Shown: positions 41,132 through 51,548, counted from the first letter of the stretch. The stretch is 64,000 nt of DNA from Arundinibacter roseus (GCF_004348825.1 NZ_SMJU01000018.1:1-64000); one strand, 5' to 3'. Numbers and translations: made by a program. The notes: generated by a model from the letters alone, not told the origin.

Positions 41132-42352
41132 CTAGCTGAATTCTTTTGACACCAAATGTTCAATCAGGTGAGCCTGAATTCCCAACAAACGAGCTTTACT
41201 TCCCAGCTGTGAAATTCGGACGGTCAGTGAATTTTTGAAATCTGACAGGCAGTATTTATGAATTGCCTGCTCGACCGGATTGGAAATGAATGGACCGGCT
41301 TCGGCTAAAACTCCGGTTACAATTACTATTTCGGGATTAAAAAGATGTACCGCAGTTGCGATTCCCTTGCCGAGTTCCATGCCCAGCCTGCTCAAAAGAT
41401 CAATGCAAAATTCATCGCCATTATGCGCTGCCCGGATGATATGATGGGTTTCGAGCCGCTCACCTTCCTGCAAAAGTTGTGGCAAAATCGTAATGCGACC
41501 CAACCGAATTCCTTCTTCGGCCTGCCGGATTAGGGCAAATCCGGAAGTAACCGTGTCAAGACAGCCAATCTTTCCGCAGTGGCACAGCAGACCGTCTGAT
41601 TGCACCTGAATGTGCCCAAGCTCGCCGGCAAAACCCGACGCTCCGGTAAATACTTCTCCATTGACCAAAATACCCAAACCAACGCCCCAGTCGATATTTA
41701 CGGTCAGTACGTGTTTTTTTTCTTTGGCCAAACCAAAGCGATGCTCACCAATTGTGGTGGCGCGGGTATCGTTGATAAGCGCTACCGGCAGCTGAAAATA
41801 TTCGCTCAACCGAGCTGTCAGCGATTGGTCCGCACGCGTAAGATTGGGGTAGGTTTGGTTGATTCCTATTTGTGCATTGATCAGACCCGGCATTGACACA
41901 CCAATGCCCCAAAGTTTTTCAGGTTTGATGCCATGAAATTTTAAAAATGCGTCCGTTTTTGAAAAAAGTGCATCCAGAAAACCTTCGGCATCTTCCAGTT
42001 TCAAATCCACCTGACGCCTTACAATCAGCTGATTGGCAAGATCAAATATGACTAGCTGCGTATCATGACGGTTGATGTCCATAATAAGCGTAAAATATTT
42101 CTGAGCATTGAGCCCGTACAGCACTGGCGGGCGCCCGGCGCGCGCAGGGCCGGTACCGGTTTCGTGGATCCACCCTTCCTTGATAAGATCGTTAACAATG
42201 CCCGTGGCCGAAGGAATGCTTGCGTGAAACAGGCGGGCCATTTTATTAATTGATGTCTGCCCTGCTTTGTATAATTCCAGAATCAGACTACTTCTCAGGC
42301 GATTTCTTCGAATATCAATGACGGAATTGGCTTCCTCGGAAATAGTTGTCAT
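41132..42352 (-). CDS. ROK-family transcriptional regulator (NagC/XylR type)
   Basis: This 406-residue repressor-type regulator has an N-terminal winged helix (about 20-85: INKMARLFHASIPSATGIVNDLIKEGWI) and a ROK sugar-kinase-like domain. That domain holds GIGVSMPGLIN, VALINDTRATTIGEH, GVGLGILVNGEVFTGASGFAGELGH and the zinc motif CHCGKIGCLDT. In the kinase fold the catalytic Asp is at NDTRA. It probably senses a sugar and controls a transport or catabolic operon, but none lies next to it. The 5' flank carries a plus-strand promoter-like element with no known target gene. Confidence 0.88.
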   Translation of the reverse strand: MTTISEEANSVIDIRRNRLRSSLILELYKAGQTSINKMARLFHASIPSATGIVNDLIKEGWIHETGTGPARAGRPPVLYGLNAQKYFTLIMDINRHDTQLVIFDLANQLIVRRQVDLKLEDAEGFLDALFSKTDAFLKFHGIKPEKLWGIGVSMPGLINAQIGINQTYPNLTRADQSLTARLSEYFQLPVALINDTRATTIGEHRFGLAKEKKHVLTVNIDWGVGLGILVNGEVFTGASGFAGELGHIQVQSDGLLCHCGKIGCLDTVTSGFALIRQAEEGIRLGRITILPQLLQEGERLETHHIIRAAHNGDEFCIDLLSRLGMELGKGIATAVHLFNPEIVIVTGVLAEAGPFISNPVEQAIHKYCLSDFKNSLTVRISQLGSKARLLGIQAHLIEHLVSKEFS

Positions 42353-42733
42353 AAATGTGTATAGCGGGTTTAGAAAAGTATTTTTTGGTTAAAAAAAGGT
42401 TTTAGTGCCAGGCCAAAAAAGGTTGCACAATCTACTTTTGCGCACTTTTGTAAAGGTAAAAAAATAATTATTAAAAAATATTAATAACCATGAAGATACA
42501 TAAACAAGTAATAAATTTTGGTTTTCTTTCTTATTTTCCACCCATTATTTCTCTTTTTTGCTTTTTACCTATTTAGTAAAGAACAAAGTTCTGATTTTTT
42601 ATCCCTTTATTTTTATTAAAAAAATCTTTCGTTTAAATGTTTTTGAGGTTTGATTGAAAAAGATCATCAAAAATCAATCCTAAACATCTGTTATCTTCGT
42701 GTTAGTTATAAAAACACTCAAAACCAGGAGAAT
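42353..42733. other. Intergenic region with a plus-strand promoter element and a tiny open frame
   Basis: TACTTTTG at 42433-42440 matches the TAnnTTTG -7 consensus on the plus strand, with no clear -33 partner. Downstream, an ATG at 42490 opens a 28-codon hydrophobic frame ending at 42576 (MKIHKQVINFGFLSYF...). It might be a small peptide gene, the ghost of a lost ROK-controlled operon, or chance. The rest is AT-rich. The rsgA promoter must lie in the right part. Confidence 0.4.
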
Positions 42734-43660
42734 TTGAAAAAAGGACTAGTGATGCGCTCAACCGGCTCGTGGTACGACGTACGCGACGCTGACGGGCACA
42801 TGTGGCAATGCCGTCTGAAAGGTAAGTTTAAAATTAAGGGCTTAAAAGTTACCAACCCAATTGCTGTTGGCGATAAAGTACAATTTGATATTGAAGATGC
42901 GGTTGAAAACACGGGCATCATTCTGGACATAGATCCGCGTGAGAACTACCTGATCCGGCAGTCTGTCCACAAAACGGCGCATGCGCATATGTTGGCGGCG
43001 AATATTGATCAGGCGATTTTGGTGGCTACACTTTACTTTCCCCGTACCTCTTTGGGCTTTATAGATCGCTTTCTGGTCACGGCAGAATCGTTCCGTATTC
43101 CGGTGATTCTGATCTTCAATAAACAGGATCTGCTCAATGCCGACATGCTGGAATTTGAGGCTGAACTCAGGGAACTATACGAGAGCCTTGGCTACACCTG
43201 CCTCGCAACCGAGGCCCTCAGCGGAAAGGGGATCGAAGAGGTCCGGGCGCTTCTGCGTGGGAAAGTTTCGGTGCTTTCGGGGCATTCGGGTGTAGGCAAA
43301 TCGTCGTTGATTAATGCCATTGCACCCGATCTTGCTCTGCGGACAAAAGAGGTGTCGTCCTTTGCCAATAAAGGCGTTCACACGACCACTTTTGCCGAAA
43401 TGTTTGAGCTTGAACCGGACACCTACCTTGTGGACTCACCGGGCATTAAAGAGCTGGGATTGGCCGACATTGCCCCGGCAGAAATCAGCCATTATTTTCC
43501 CGAAATGCGTGAGCTCCTCAATCAGTGCCGCTACCACGATTGCCTGCACATCAATGAGCCGGGCTGTGCTGTCAAGGAAGGTATAAACGAAGGATGCATT
43601 GCCATAAGCCGCTACGAAAGCTATTTGAGCATGGTGGGCGGACAGGACAATCGCCGTTGA
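42734..43660 (+). CDS. rsgA: Ribosome small subunit-dependent GTPase A (RsgA)
   Basis: This GTPase helps mature the 30S subunit. I place the start at TTG 42734, following CAGGAGAAT, giving LKKGLVMRSTGSWYDVRD, the normal beginning of RsgA. The ATG at 42650 adds 28 unrelated residues. The protein has 308 residues: an OB fold, then a circularly permuted GTPase in which G4 (NKQD) comes before G1 (GHSGVGKSSL) and G3 (DSPG), and a C-terminal zinc knuckle C-x-x-x-x-C-x-H with a further Cys. Permutation is normal for this family. A methylmalonyl-CoA epimerase gene follows 34 bp later. Confidence 0.92.
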   Translation: MKKGLVMRSTGSWYDVRDADGHMWQCRLKGKFKIKGLKVTNPIAVGDKVQFDIEDAVENTGIILDIDPRENYLIRQSVHKTAHAHMLAANIDQAILVATLYFPRTSLGFIDRFLVTAESFRIPVILIFNKQDLLNADMLEFEAELRELYESLGYTCLATEALSGKGIEEVRALLRGKVSVLSGHSGVGKSSLINAIAPDLALRTKEVSSFANKGVHTTTFAEMFELEPDTYLVDSPGIKELGLADIAPAEISHYFPEMRELLNQCRYHDCLHINEPGCAVKEGINEGCIAISRYESYLSMVGGQDNRR

Positions 43661-43694
43661 TTTTTTTGTATAATCTCCTAAACCATTCATCGTT

Positions 43695-44102
43695 TTGTTT
43701 ACCAACGTAGAACATATCGGCATTGCCGTCAAAGACCTGAGCGTTGCGGATGCGCTTTTTTCTACCCTACTGAATTCGACTCCTTACAAACACGAGGAAG
43801 TAGCGACAGAAGGCGTTAGAACATCTTTTTTTAAAATCAATGAAACCAAAATAGAACTTCTGGAAGCAACCCGGGACGATAGTCCGATTGCCCGATTTCT
43901 TGAAAAAAAAGGCGAAGGAATCCATCATCTTGCGTTTGAGGTAGACGATATTCGGGCGGAAATGGCTCGACTCAAAGCCGAGGGGTTTGTCCTGCTCAAC
44001 GAGGAACCCAAACCCGGGGCGGACCAGAAATTGGTATGTTTTTTACATCCAAAAAATACGCACGGCGTACTGATTGAGCTTTGCCAGTCGATTCGGGAAT
44101 AA
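43695..44102 (+). CDS. mce: Methylmalonyl-CoA epimerase
   Basis: This 135-residue vicinal-oxygen-chelate enzyme interconverts R- and S-methylmalonyl-CoA in the propionate pathway. VEHIGIAVKDL (H7) and GIHHLAFEVDDI provide metal ligands, and HPKNTHGVLIELCQ ends with the glutamate ligand. The start appears to be TTG at 43695. No ATG gives the conserved beginning. The length matches the family. The partner mutase genes are not in the window. Confidence 0.9.
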   Translation: MFTNVEHIGIAVKDLSVADALFSTLLNSTPYKHEEVATEGVRTSFFKINETKIELLEATRDDSPIARFLEKKGEGIHHLAFEVDDIRAEMARLKAEGFVLLNEEPKPGADQKLVCFLHPKNTHGVLIELCQSIRE

Positions 44103-44115
44103 GGAGCCATGAGCG

Positions 44116-46476
44116 TTAAAAGGGATACGCCACGGCAATATTAAGAATCAGGTTTTCCCGACGCCAGTTTTTATCTCTCAAATTAAATTCGTTGAATACC
44201 CACGGATTTTTGGGCGTTTCCAGGGTTGGGTACCATGGCTTCCGAAAGGGTGTGGCAAGGTCAAGGCGAAAGACCAGAAAAGAAAAATCCAGCCGCAGGC
44301 CGACGCCCCCCCCCACGGCGATTTGCTTGTAAAAGTCTTTGGAAAATGCAGCTTGCTGTCCATAATCCTCCGTGTTGCCATAGGTCCAGATGTTTCCGGC
44401 ATCGACAAACAGTGCACCGTTGATGAGCGATGAGAACTTGATTCGCAGCTCAGAACTCAGTTCCAGCCGTATATCTCCAAACGAATTATTACCAAAAATA
44501 GACCGCGTTACGGAGTCAGCATAGAAAGCGCCCGGTCCCAGCGTACGGGCTCTGAACGCCCGGATGCCGGTGCTTCCTCCGGCAAAATACTGCTTAAATT
44601 GTGGTAGTAATTTTGAGTTTCCATAGGGAATTCCAAGTCCACCCACGAAGCGACTTGCCCATCGCAGACTTGGCGAAATATCGCGATAGTACCGAGCCTC
44701 GCCGTCAAAACGGGCAAATTGTTCAAAAGGAATACCAAACAATTGGCCGTCGTCTCCGCCCAGAGTTTTGTCAAACAAACCGGCTATATTCCCGGCAATG
44801 TCGATACCGCCACTTAGAAAAAACTGATTTTTGGAAAAAAGGCCGGGGGTAGGTCGATAGGTTATTGTATAAAGTCCTTCAAAGATCAGGCGATTTTCCA
44901 GGATTCTAAGGTATCGTATGAGATCGTTTGGATTATTACTATCAAAAATTCGCTCAATAAACAACTCACTGATATTTCGTGGTCGAATCACGTTCAGGGC
45001 AAAAGGCGTCAGGCTGTGTTCTACTTCCGCATTTCGGCGCCACACGTAGCCCCACTGTCCCCGAATGGAGGTTTGGGTAAATAGCCCCTGCTGATTCAAC
45101 GTTTCATAGCCGGTGGTCAAAATGGTCTGCGGCAGCGACTGACTTTCAGCCGGATTAGGCTTGTAAAACGGGATAATGAACCGGGGAAACGACAGCTCGC
45201 CCTGCACGTTGAACCGCACAAAGTCATTGGCGGCCAGGCTGTCACCTCCTCCTGCATTGCCTCCTCCTACCTGAAAGTCGATCCCGCCAATGGCGCTGAT
45301 TCGCAGAAATTCTGCGGCACGAAATAGATTTCGATTGCTCCACGACAAATCAACCTGCGAACCTGCCAGGTTGTTGGATTTGGTTACTCCGCTAAATTCG
45401 GCTCTCAACGATTTTTTCTGAACAGGCGTGAGATAATAAAACACATCGAGCATCGCCGAGTCAGAACGGGTTACGAGTTCAAAGCGGTTTTTAACAAATT
45501 TAAAATTTTTGAGATTAATCAACCTCGACAACGACACATCGTGAATCGAGCTGTTGTACATGCTCCCCCGGGTAAAACCGATGGCGTCATCAAAAATCCG
45601 GGGCCGATAGAGCCGCTCCGGATCCACAATTCGCAGCCCTTCACTCAGTCGTGCCTGCGATGGCATCGTATCCGGTGATAGAGAATTATAGTCGGCGTAA
45701 ACGTATACATCCCGGATAAAATATTGCTTCAAAGCCAGTTGCGAGGTTGTTGGTTTTACTTCCAGAAATACATTGACTTTGCGCTCTCCGATCGTCGAGT
45801 CGATTTTGGCAATCAGGTAATCGGGGTTAAAATAGTAGTATCCTTTTTCTTTCAGAAGGCGGTCTACCCGCCGACGCTCAGCTTCTATTGCTTCCAGCCG
45901 GTAGGGATCCCCCTTTCTGAGAAGCGTCCCTTTTCCTTGTTTTTGGGTAGTCAGAAAATCCCGGTTGAAAGTATTGATGGTATCTTTTGTAACAAAAGTC
46001 AATTCATTTAAAAAATAGCGTGGCTTCACAAATGCTTCGTAGTAGGCTTCTGCCGTACGATTTTTACCTTCGCGCAGCTCCCCCGTAGCAGTCGAGCGAA
46101 AGTACCCGTTGTTGTTCATGTAGCCTGTCAAAATTTCACTATTGGCCGATACCACCCGTTGCGAAGCGTAGACCGGCGGCTCTCCGAATTTCTTCCGAAA
46201 CCAGTTTCTAAACCCTTTTTCTTTCCGGGGCTCGCCCATTACATGGTATAGCCAAACCTTATGAGGAAAACCAAAAATGGTAGAGTTGGGCGTAGGACGT
46301 AGCAAATTTTCCAGTTCATCTTCCAGATCACCCACATCTTTTTTGGCAGAAGAATCCGGAATTACCTTCACATTTCCGCCCACATACAGACTTTCCCCGG
46401 CCGGAACGTATTTGGAAACGGAACATCCGGTGGCAAGCAATCCGGCCAAAACACAATAGATTACGGCTAGTCTCAT
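44116..46476 (-). CDS. tamL: TamL, BamA/TamA-family outer-membrane lipoprotein
   Basis: This 786-residue outer-membrane protein of the Omp85 superfamily forms, with TamB, the translocation and assembly module. Unlike proteobacterial TamA it has a lipoprotein signal (lipobox LATGC, C18), which is the mark of Bacteroidota TamL. POTRA-like domains occupy about 30-330, and the C-terminal 450 residues form a 16-stranded barrel, with GGSTGIRAFRARTLGPG and the terminal IAVAYPF. Its start overlaps the end of tamB by 4 bp, so the two are translated together. It helps insert outer-membrane or surface proteins. Confidence 0.88.
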   Translation of the reverse strand: MRLAVIYCVLAGLLATGCSVSKYVPAGESLYVGGNVKVIPDSSAKKDVGDLEDELENLLRPTPNSTIFGFPHKVWLYHVMGEPRKEKGFRNWFRKKFGEPPVYASQRVVSANSEILTGYMNNNGYFRSTATGELREGKNRTAEAYYEAFVKPRYFLNELTFVTKDTINTFNRDFLTTQKQGKGTLLRKGDPYRLEAIEAERRRVDRLLKEKGYYYFNPDYLIAKIDSTIGERKVNVFLEVKPTTSQLALKQYFIRDVYVYADYNSLSPDTMPSQARLSEGLRIVDPERLYRPRIFDDAIGFTRGSMYNSSIHDVSLSRLINLKNFKFVKNRFELVTRSDSAMLDVFYYLTPVQKKSLRAEFSGVTKSNNLAGSQVDLSWSNRNLFRAAEFLRISAIGGIDFQVGGGNAGGGDSLAANDFVRFNVQGELSFPRFIIPFYKPNPAESQSLPQTILTTGYETLNQQGLFTQTSIRGQWGYVWRRNAEVEHSLTPFALNVIRPRNISELFIERIFDSNNPNDLIRYLRILENRLIFEGLYTITYRPTPGLFSKNQFFLSGGIDIAGNIAGLFDKTLGGDDGQLFGIPFEQFARFDGEARYYRDISPSLRWASRFVGGLGIPYGNSKLLPQFKQYFAGGSTGIRAFRARTLGPGAFYADSVTRSIFGNNSFGDIRLELSSELRIKFSSLINGALFVDAGNIWTYGNTEDYGQQAAFSKDFYKQIAVGGGVGLRLDFSFLVFRLDLATPFRKPWYPTLETPKNPWVFNEFNLRDKNWRRENLILNIAVAYPF

Positions 46477-49400
46477 TCTACTTCTTTTTGAAACAACTCC
46501 CTAAACTTGTCATAGTCGAGTGTTACGATAAAACTTAGGCCTGTTTCTACAATAAACCCTTGCAAAACTGCCTGATATTGATTTTTTCGATAGGCCCGGA
46601 ACAAGTACCGTCCATCCTTGGTAAGTGCGTAGTTAACGGCTACATTGTCAAACAATTCGGTAGAAGAAGCGTCGGAGCCATTGCTGTTTTCCAGTTCAAA
46701 ATTACGTCCCACCGATACCGTGAGCCGATCGTTTAAAAAGGCTTTGCTCAGGCCTACGTTCAGATCGGTTCGGGCGGCCGAGCCTTCGGCTGTTGAATTA
46801 AGATTAAAGTTCACATTTACGCCTTTGATTAAGTCCGAAGCCAGCAAGTTGAGCTGATCGCTCAGCAACTGACTTACGCTTTGCCGCGCAATTGCCTCCG
46901 CACTAACGCCCGAAGTTGAACTACCCGTTGTCTGATCGGTGATGAAACGATTCAGAACCAGGAGCGCAAATACCTGTTTATTAAGTTCAGCCGTGTTGTT
47001 GCGCAGGTTGGTCAATACGTTGCTGCGTTCCACCCGTTGGGCATCGTCTTCGCCTAAACGCTCAGAAACTTCAATGTCGAAGGACACGACGGGACTACTC
47101 AAATTCCCGTTGATTTTGAGTAGTACATTCAGCGGAATTTTTCCCAAATCAGTCTGCGTAGCATCAAGGGCTACCAAATCGGCATTAACAGCATATACAG
47201 CCGTAATATCGACCTGTGCTTCCAGCGGATCTCCTGTCCAGAGAATTTGACTTCCTTTCTGAATCGTAAACTGTTTTTTCAACACCTCAAAAGTCAGGTC
47301 ATAAGAGCCTTCGGTGAGCTCGTAAAGTCCCAGCAGATAGAGCTGTCCGTTTGGCGCAATACCTGCGTTTAGCTGAGCGTTTCCTTTGACCTTGATATTA
47401 TCTCCATTGAGTTCATCAATCACAATCGTTAGCTGCGATTCGTCATCAGCTTCAATGTTCAGGGAAAGTTCGGAAGCAAAATCGACTCGTAAACTGGATT
47501 CAATGTCACTGCTATCGACGGTTGCCACAGCGCTGGAATCGCTCATGTCTACAAACTGCACGATGCCTTCGGTAGAACCTGCGCCCTGCGCATCATCCGG
47601 CAAAAGCACCGTTATATCGCTTCCGGGCCGAAGTTTGATGGTTCCGTCAATAATTGACTCTGCACCCTTTCCTTTGACATTCAGGACCATATCAATAATA
47701 CCTTTGCCGTAGAAGTAGTCGTTGTCTTTTCGGCTGGCATTGAGCACCGTAAAATCGTTGGCACGCATGCTCAAATCGTAGCCCACATCGGGCAGCGTAG
47801 CGATAGAAACGTTGCCATTGATTTCCAGTTTTTGATTCAGCGTATCCTGTATAGTAAAGGAATTAAACAAAATTCGCTGCCGGTCGAAAGTAATCGCCTG
47901 ATCGTTGAGCCGGTAGCGGGCACCGAGCTGCGTCACGTCAAAAGCCACGCTGTCAAATCGCAATGCGCCGTTTAAAATGGGGCTTTCAGCAGTTCCGTCC
48001 AGCGAAGTTTTGCCGGTAAGATTTCCGCGTGCGTTGCGCAATTCACCGAAGCTGAATGCCTCGATCGTACGGGCACTGAGTTTGGCTATATCAAGATCAA
48101 AATCAAGGGACGTTTCTCCATTGGTGATATAGTCTCCGGTCAATTTCAGATCATTCAGGTCGCTGATAAGATTTACATCCAAAGAAATACGGTTAGCTTT
48201 TTCGTTGGTGGCGTCAAGGTTTACATCACCAATCGGGATGTTGGTAACTGTCAGGTTTTTTATGTGTAAATCGCCGGTAAAGGATGGCGTTTCCATATAA
48301 TTTCTTAGTTCAATATCGCCGTCCAGCTTACCATCGGCCAGCGTAGAATCGCGCGTTACCAGGGCTATGAACTGCCCAATGCCGACACTATCCACACTAA
48401 TTTTCAGCGGGCCGTTGGGTTGCTCGGTTTGTGATTGAACCAAAATACTTTGTCCCTCCCGATTAATACCAAAATTCTGAATCAGAATGCCCGCAGGCGA
48501 ATACTGAACATAGCCTGCCGAATCAGTCTGCCAGATGCGATAGTCGAGTTCCAGCGGGTCTCTCAGCGAAAAACGATAGGCGTTGTCGACCTGCGCCAGG
48601 CGCATGCCCACGGTATGTTGTGGATTATCGACGGAGTCTCTGACCAGCAGCGTGAGCAGCGCCGTATTGTTGGCCACAGTACCATCAATAGAAGCATTTC
48701 TGACCCGAAATGCCGCTGATTCTACCTTTTCAACCTGCCCGGAAACGGTAGCTTCCTGTCCCAGCCCAACGAGATTTAACCGTGCGTTGTCAGTCCTTAT
48801 GCTATCGTATTCAAGCAACGGTACGCTCAGTGTTGCCAGCAAACTACTATCAGCGTCGCTATCAATTCTGGCGTTCAGGCGGACGGTATCCATACGCATA
48901 AGCGCCGGCACAAACTGCTGAATGAGCGGATGATTGGCCAAACGAATATCTACGGAAAGCTCGTAAGGCGTGGGCGCCGGAGCAAACAGGCTGTCGGGGA
49001 GCGTGAAATAAGTGTTCAGTTCTGAGAGAACGATGTCGCCCAAATGTTCATAATCAAAGGTGCCTGCAACGGTAGCTTTTAGGAACGGCGATTCGACACG
49101 GGCGGTTTTTATGGAATTTTCGCTGCTCAGCTCCACTACTGCACTATCGATCCGAACAGGCTCACCGGTGGTGGTCATTACCAAATCTCGGATTGATACG
49201 GTGCCCAGCGGATTTGCTGGATCCGTTGATGTCATATTGGCATCAATAGCACCCGAAAGGCTTAGCTCTTCTGCATAAAGATTTAATGCTTTTAAATCAA
49301 GTTTCTGAATAGTGCCCGAAGCTGTTACGGTTGGAAATTCAGGATTTAAATCGACTTGCGCGTTGAGCGCCAAATCGACATTTGGGTCCGTAATTCCTGC

Positions 49401-51416
49401 TTTAAAATCGCCTCTTCCGTTTTCCAGCGTTCCGGTCAGATTAAGGTCCTGGTACGTATAGCCTTTCACAGAAGCGCTTTGCACAGTTCCATTGATGCGA
49501 GTTTGCATCGTTTTGGGATCGTAGCCCTGCCCGTCGACGTCGGCCCGAAGACTTAGTTTCCCCAGCTCTTCGGGAGGCTGTTTGAGAAATTTCCCCAAAT
49601 CAAATTCTTCCAGGCTCAGCTGTCCATTGTACATAGCCCGCACTGAATCCGTGGCATTTTTGATAGCACCATCAAAGCTTGCGTTACCCAGGGAAGTTTC
49701 GATCACGGCATCCATCGTCAGGTCTTCCAGTGTTCCGTTTAGTTTTCCACGCAAGGCAAGGCGCTCAGGAAGTTCGATAGAAGACGGCAGCGAACTATCC
49801 GGCAAAATTTTCATAAGGTCCTGTCGGGTCGTAGAAAATTCACCCAAATCAATTTCCATAGCCAACCGATCCGTGTCCGGTAGTCCGCGAATGCGGCCCG
49901 TGGTACGTAGAATCGTGCCATCAAGCGTACTGAAATTTGCCTGTTTGATTTGTAAATTATTGACAGTCCCCGTAATCAGCGCATCACCTTTGAGTACACC
50001 CTCTGGATTTTTGCTAAAAGGCGGGGTGTCCTTTAAATCCGGAACGAGCAAGAGTACATCACGAAACGCCAACTGACTGGATTTGAGGCGTACCGACACG
50101 CCTACCTGTCCGAGTTGCTCGGTAAGTTGTTCCTGATTTTTGTAGCGAAGCACAAGCTCATCCTGCAAAACGGTAGAAGGAGTTTTGAGATAAAAATTGC
50201 GCAGATAGGTTTGGGTGGAGGCATAGGCAAAATCTGCCTTTGCCTGCTGCAACACAAAACCACTTTTTTCGCGGAAAGCGGCTCGTTCCAGCGATCCGGC
50301 GATGCTGTCTGTACTGAAAATAAAGTTGGTTAAATCTGCCGTAAGACCAGTAATTCCCAGGTGAGCATAGTCCATTCCTCTCGGAATTTTTGCTTCATTC
50401 TGATCGTCGTAGGCGGCGTTTACATCCGTCAACTTCAAACTCCCGACCCGAATCGTCCATCCGGGCGACGCTTCGCCGGGCGACGCTTCGCCGGAAGTTG
50501 ATGGTTCATTTTTAGATACAACTTTGGCTCTTTTGGCAAATTCAACGGTAGCCGAAGTCTTTTCCAGATTTACGGTATTTACCGTGATTTGCTGACTATT
50601 CACAAATACCTGTTCCAGCTTTCCATTGAGACGACCCAACTGAACCGCGCTCGAAAGTCCCAAAACATCATCGACAAACGTCAATCCAAAATCACGAATA
50701 TCTACATCGCCTACGTTTACATCGAGTGTATCTGCGACATTTTGAGCGGTAGCTGTGGATGATGAAGGCGTGGCCGCAACCAACGGCGCATACATTTTCA
50801 GATTTGCACGAACGCCCGTCAAAACGGTCCGTTGGGGATGGTAGCGGGAATAGGAAGGATTGAAAGCACTGAAAAGAACTTCACCCGAAGGAATTCGGAT
50901 TTCGGCATCCGTACCCGAAACAACATCCTGATAACTTACATGGACACGTTTGAGTGATATTTTATCCAACCGCATGTCGAGTGGAGCAAACGCCGTGTCT
51001 TCCGGCACGGGTTCTTTACTGGCAAAAGCATCTACGATGAATTGATAATTAAACACCGTATCCGGCAGCGTTCGGCTCACGTTTGCCCGCAGACCTTCGG
51101 CCTCAATTTCGTTAATCCCAATGTTGCCTTTGATCAGGCTGAACATATCAATGTTTACGTACAGCCGATCTCCGGCTACAAGAGTATCGCCGGCTTTATC
51201 TTCAATGTAAACGCCTTCCAGAGCCACCCAATCGGGAATACTCAGGCGGATGGCCTTAATATCAATGCGTGTATCAAGTTTTTTGCGCAGGTAAGCAGTC
51301 GCCTGTTTCGTAAGGAAATTTTGCCCGGCCGGAGTTTCGAGTGCCCAAAACACTCCCCCAATCAGCAAAAAGAGCACCAGAAAGATGATAGCCAATACGG
51401 TTACTGCTTTCCTCAT
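46473..51416 (-). CDS. tamB: TamB-like translocation and assembly module protein
   Basis: This 1647-residue protein is anchored by an N-terminal inner-membrane helix (about 5-28) and spans the periplasm with long beta-strand repeats of the AsmA/DUF490 kind. The TamB domain fills roughly the last 400 residues, with LYLLGLYELTEGSYDLTFEVLKKQFTIQKGS and LDVSFELNS-like repeats. Such proteins are thought to bridge the periplasm and move lipids or proteins to the outer membrane with TamL. A 15-bp tandem duplication encodes GEASPGEASP (50463-50492). tamL follows with a 4-bp overlap. Confidence 0.9.
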   Translation of the reverse strand: MRKAVTVLAIIFLVLFLLIGGVFWALETPAGQNFLTKQATAYLRKKLDTRIDIKAIRLSIPDWVALEGVYIEDKAGDTLVAGDRLYVNIDMFSLIKGNIGINEIEAEGLRANVSRTLPDTVFNYQFIVDAFASKEPVPEDTAFAPLDMRLDKISLKRVHVSYQDVVSGTDAEIRIPSGEVLFSAFNPSYSRYHPQRTVLTGVRANLKMYAPLVAATPSSSTATAQNVADTLDVNVGDVDIRDFGLTFVDDVLGLSSAVQLGRLNGKLEQVFVNSQQITVNTVNLEKTSATVEFAKRAKVVSKNEPSTSGEASPGEASPGWTIRVGSLKLTDVNAAYDDQNEAKIPRGMDYAHLGITGLTADLTNFIFSTDSIAGSLERAAFREKSGFVLQQAKADFAYASTQTYLRNFYLKTPSTVLQDELVLRYKNQEQLTEQLGQVGVSVRLKSSQLAFRDVLLLVPDLKDTPPFSKNPEGVLKGDALITGTVNNLQIKQANFSTLDGTILRTTGRIRGLPDTDRLAMEIDLGEFSTTRQDLMKILPDSSLPSSIELPERLALRGKLNGTLEDLTMDAVIETSLGNASFDGAIKNATDSVRAMYNGQLSLEEFDLGKFLKQPPEELGKLSLRADVDGQGYDPKTMQTRINGTVQSASVKGYTYQDLNLTGTLENGRGDFKAGITDPNVDLALNAQVDLNPEFPTVTASGTIQKLDLKALNLYAEELSLSGAIDANMTSTDPANPLGTVSIRDLVMTTTGEPVRIDSAVVELSSENSIKTARVESPFLKATVAGTFDYEHLGDIVLSELNTYFTLPDSLFAPAPTPYELSVDIRLANHPLIQQFVPALMRMDTVRLNARIDSDADSSLLATLSVPLLEYDSIRTDNARLNLVGLGQEATVSGQVEKVESAAFRVRNASIDGTVANNTALLTLLVRDSVDNPQHTVGMRLAQVDNAYRFSLRDPLELDYRIWQTDSAGYVQYSPAGILIQNFGINREGQSILVQSQTEQPNGPLKISVDSVGIGQFIALVTRDSTLADGKLDGDIELRNYMETPSFTGDLHIKNLTVTNIPIGDVNLDATNEKANRISLDVNLISDLNDLKLTGDYITNGETSLDFDLDIAKLSARTIEAFSFGELRNARGNLTGKTSLDGTAESPILNGALRFDSVAFDVTQLGARYRLNDQAITFDRQRILFNSFTIQDTLNQKLEINGNVSIATLPDVGYDLSMRANDFTVLNASRKDNDYFYGKGIIDMVLNVKGKGAESIIDGTIKLRPGSDITVLLPDDAQGAGSTEGIVQFVDMSDSSAVATVDSSDIESSLRVDFASELSLNIEADDESQLTIVIDELNGDNIKVKGNAQLNAGIAPNGQLYLLGLYELTEGSYDLTFEVLKKQFTIQKGSQILWTGDPLEAQVDITAVYAVNADLVALDATQTDLGKIPLNVLLKINGNLSSPVVSFDIEVSERLGEDDAQRVERSNVLTNLRNNTAELNKQVFALLVLNRFITDQTTGSSTSGVSAEAIARQSVSQLLSDQLNLLASDLIKGVNVNFNLNSTAEGSAARTDLNVGLSKAFLNDRLTVSVGRNFELENSNGSDASSTELFDNVAVNYALTKDGRYLFRAYRKNQYQAVLQGFIVETGLSFIVTLDYDKFRELFQKEVE

Positions 51417-51510
51417 AAAGAGACGCTTGTCAAAAAGACCTTAGGAATAATTTTACCTACTCCTGAATGATGCTGGTTTAAAAATGAGATTTCTCTGTTC
51501 GGGTAATTCG

Positions 51511-51540
51511 TTTTGCCGGCAGAAAATCCCACCGGCAAAA
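51511..51540 (-). terminator. Intrinsic terminator after the LolA-like gene
   Basis: TTTTGCCGG (51511-51519) and CCGGCAAAA (51532-51540) form a perfect 9-bp stem with a 12-nt loop. On the minus strand it directly follows the LolA-like stop codon. A and T runs lie inside the stem ends. Confidence 0.7.
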
Positions 51541-51548
51541 TCAAGATT

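Noticed and set aside
42734-43660. Reversed order of GTPase motifs in RsgA as an anomaly
   Set aside because: Circular permutation of the GTPase domain is the normal state of this family.
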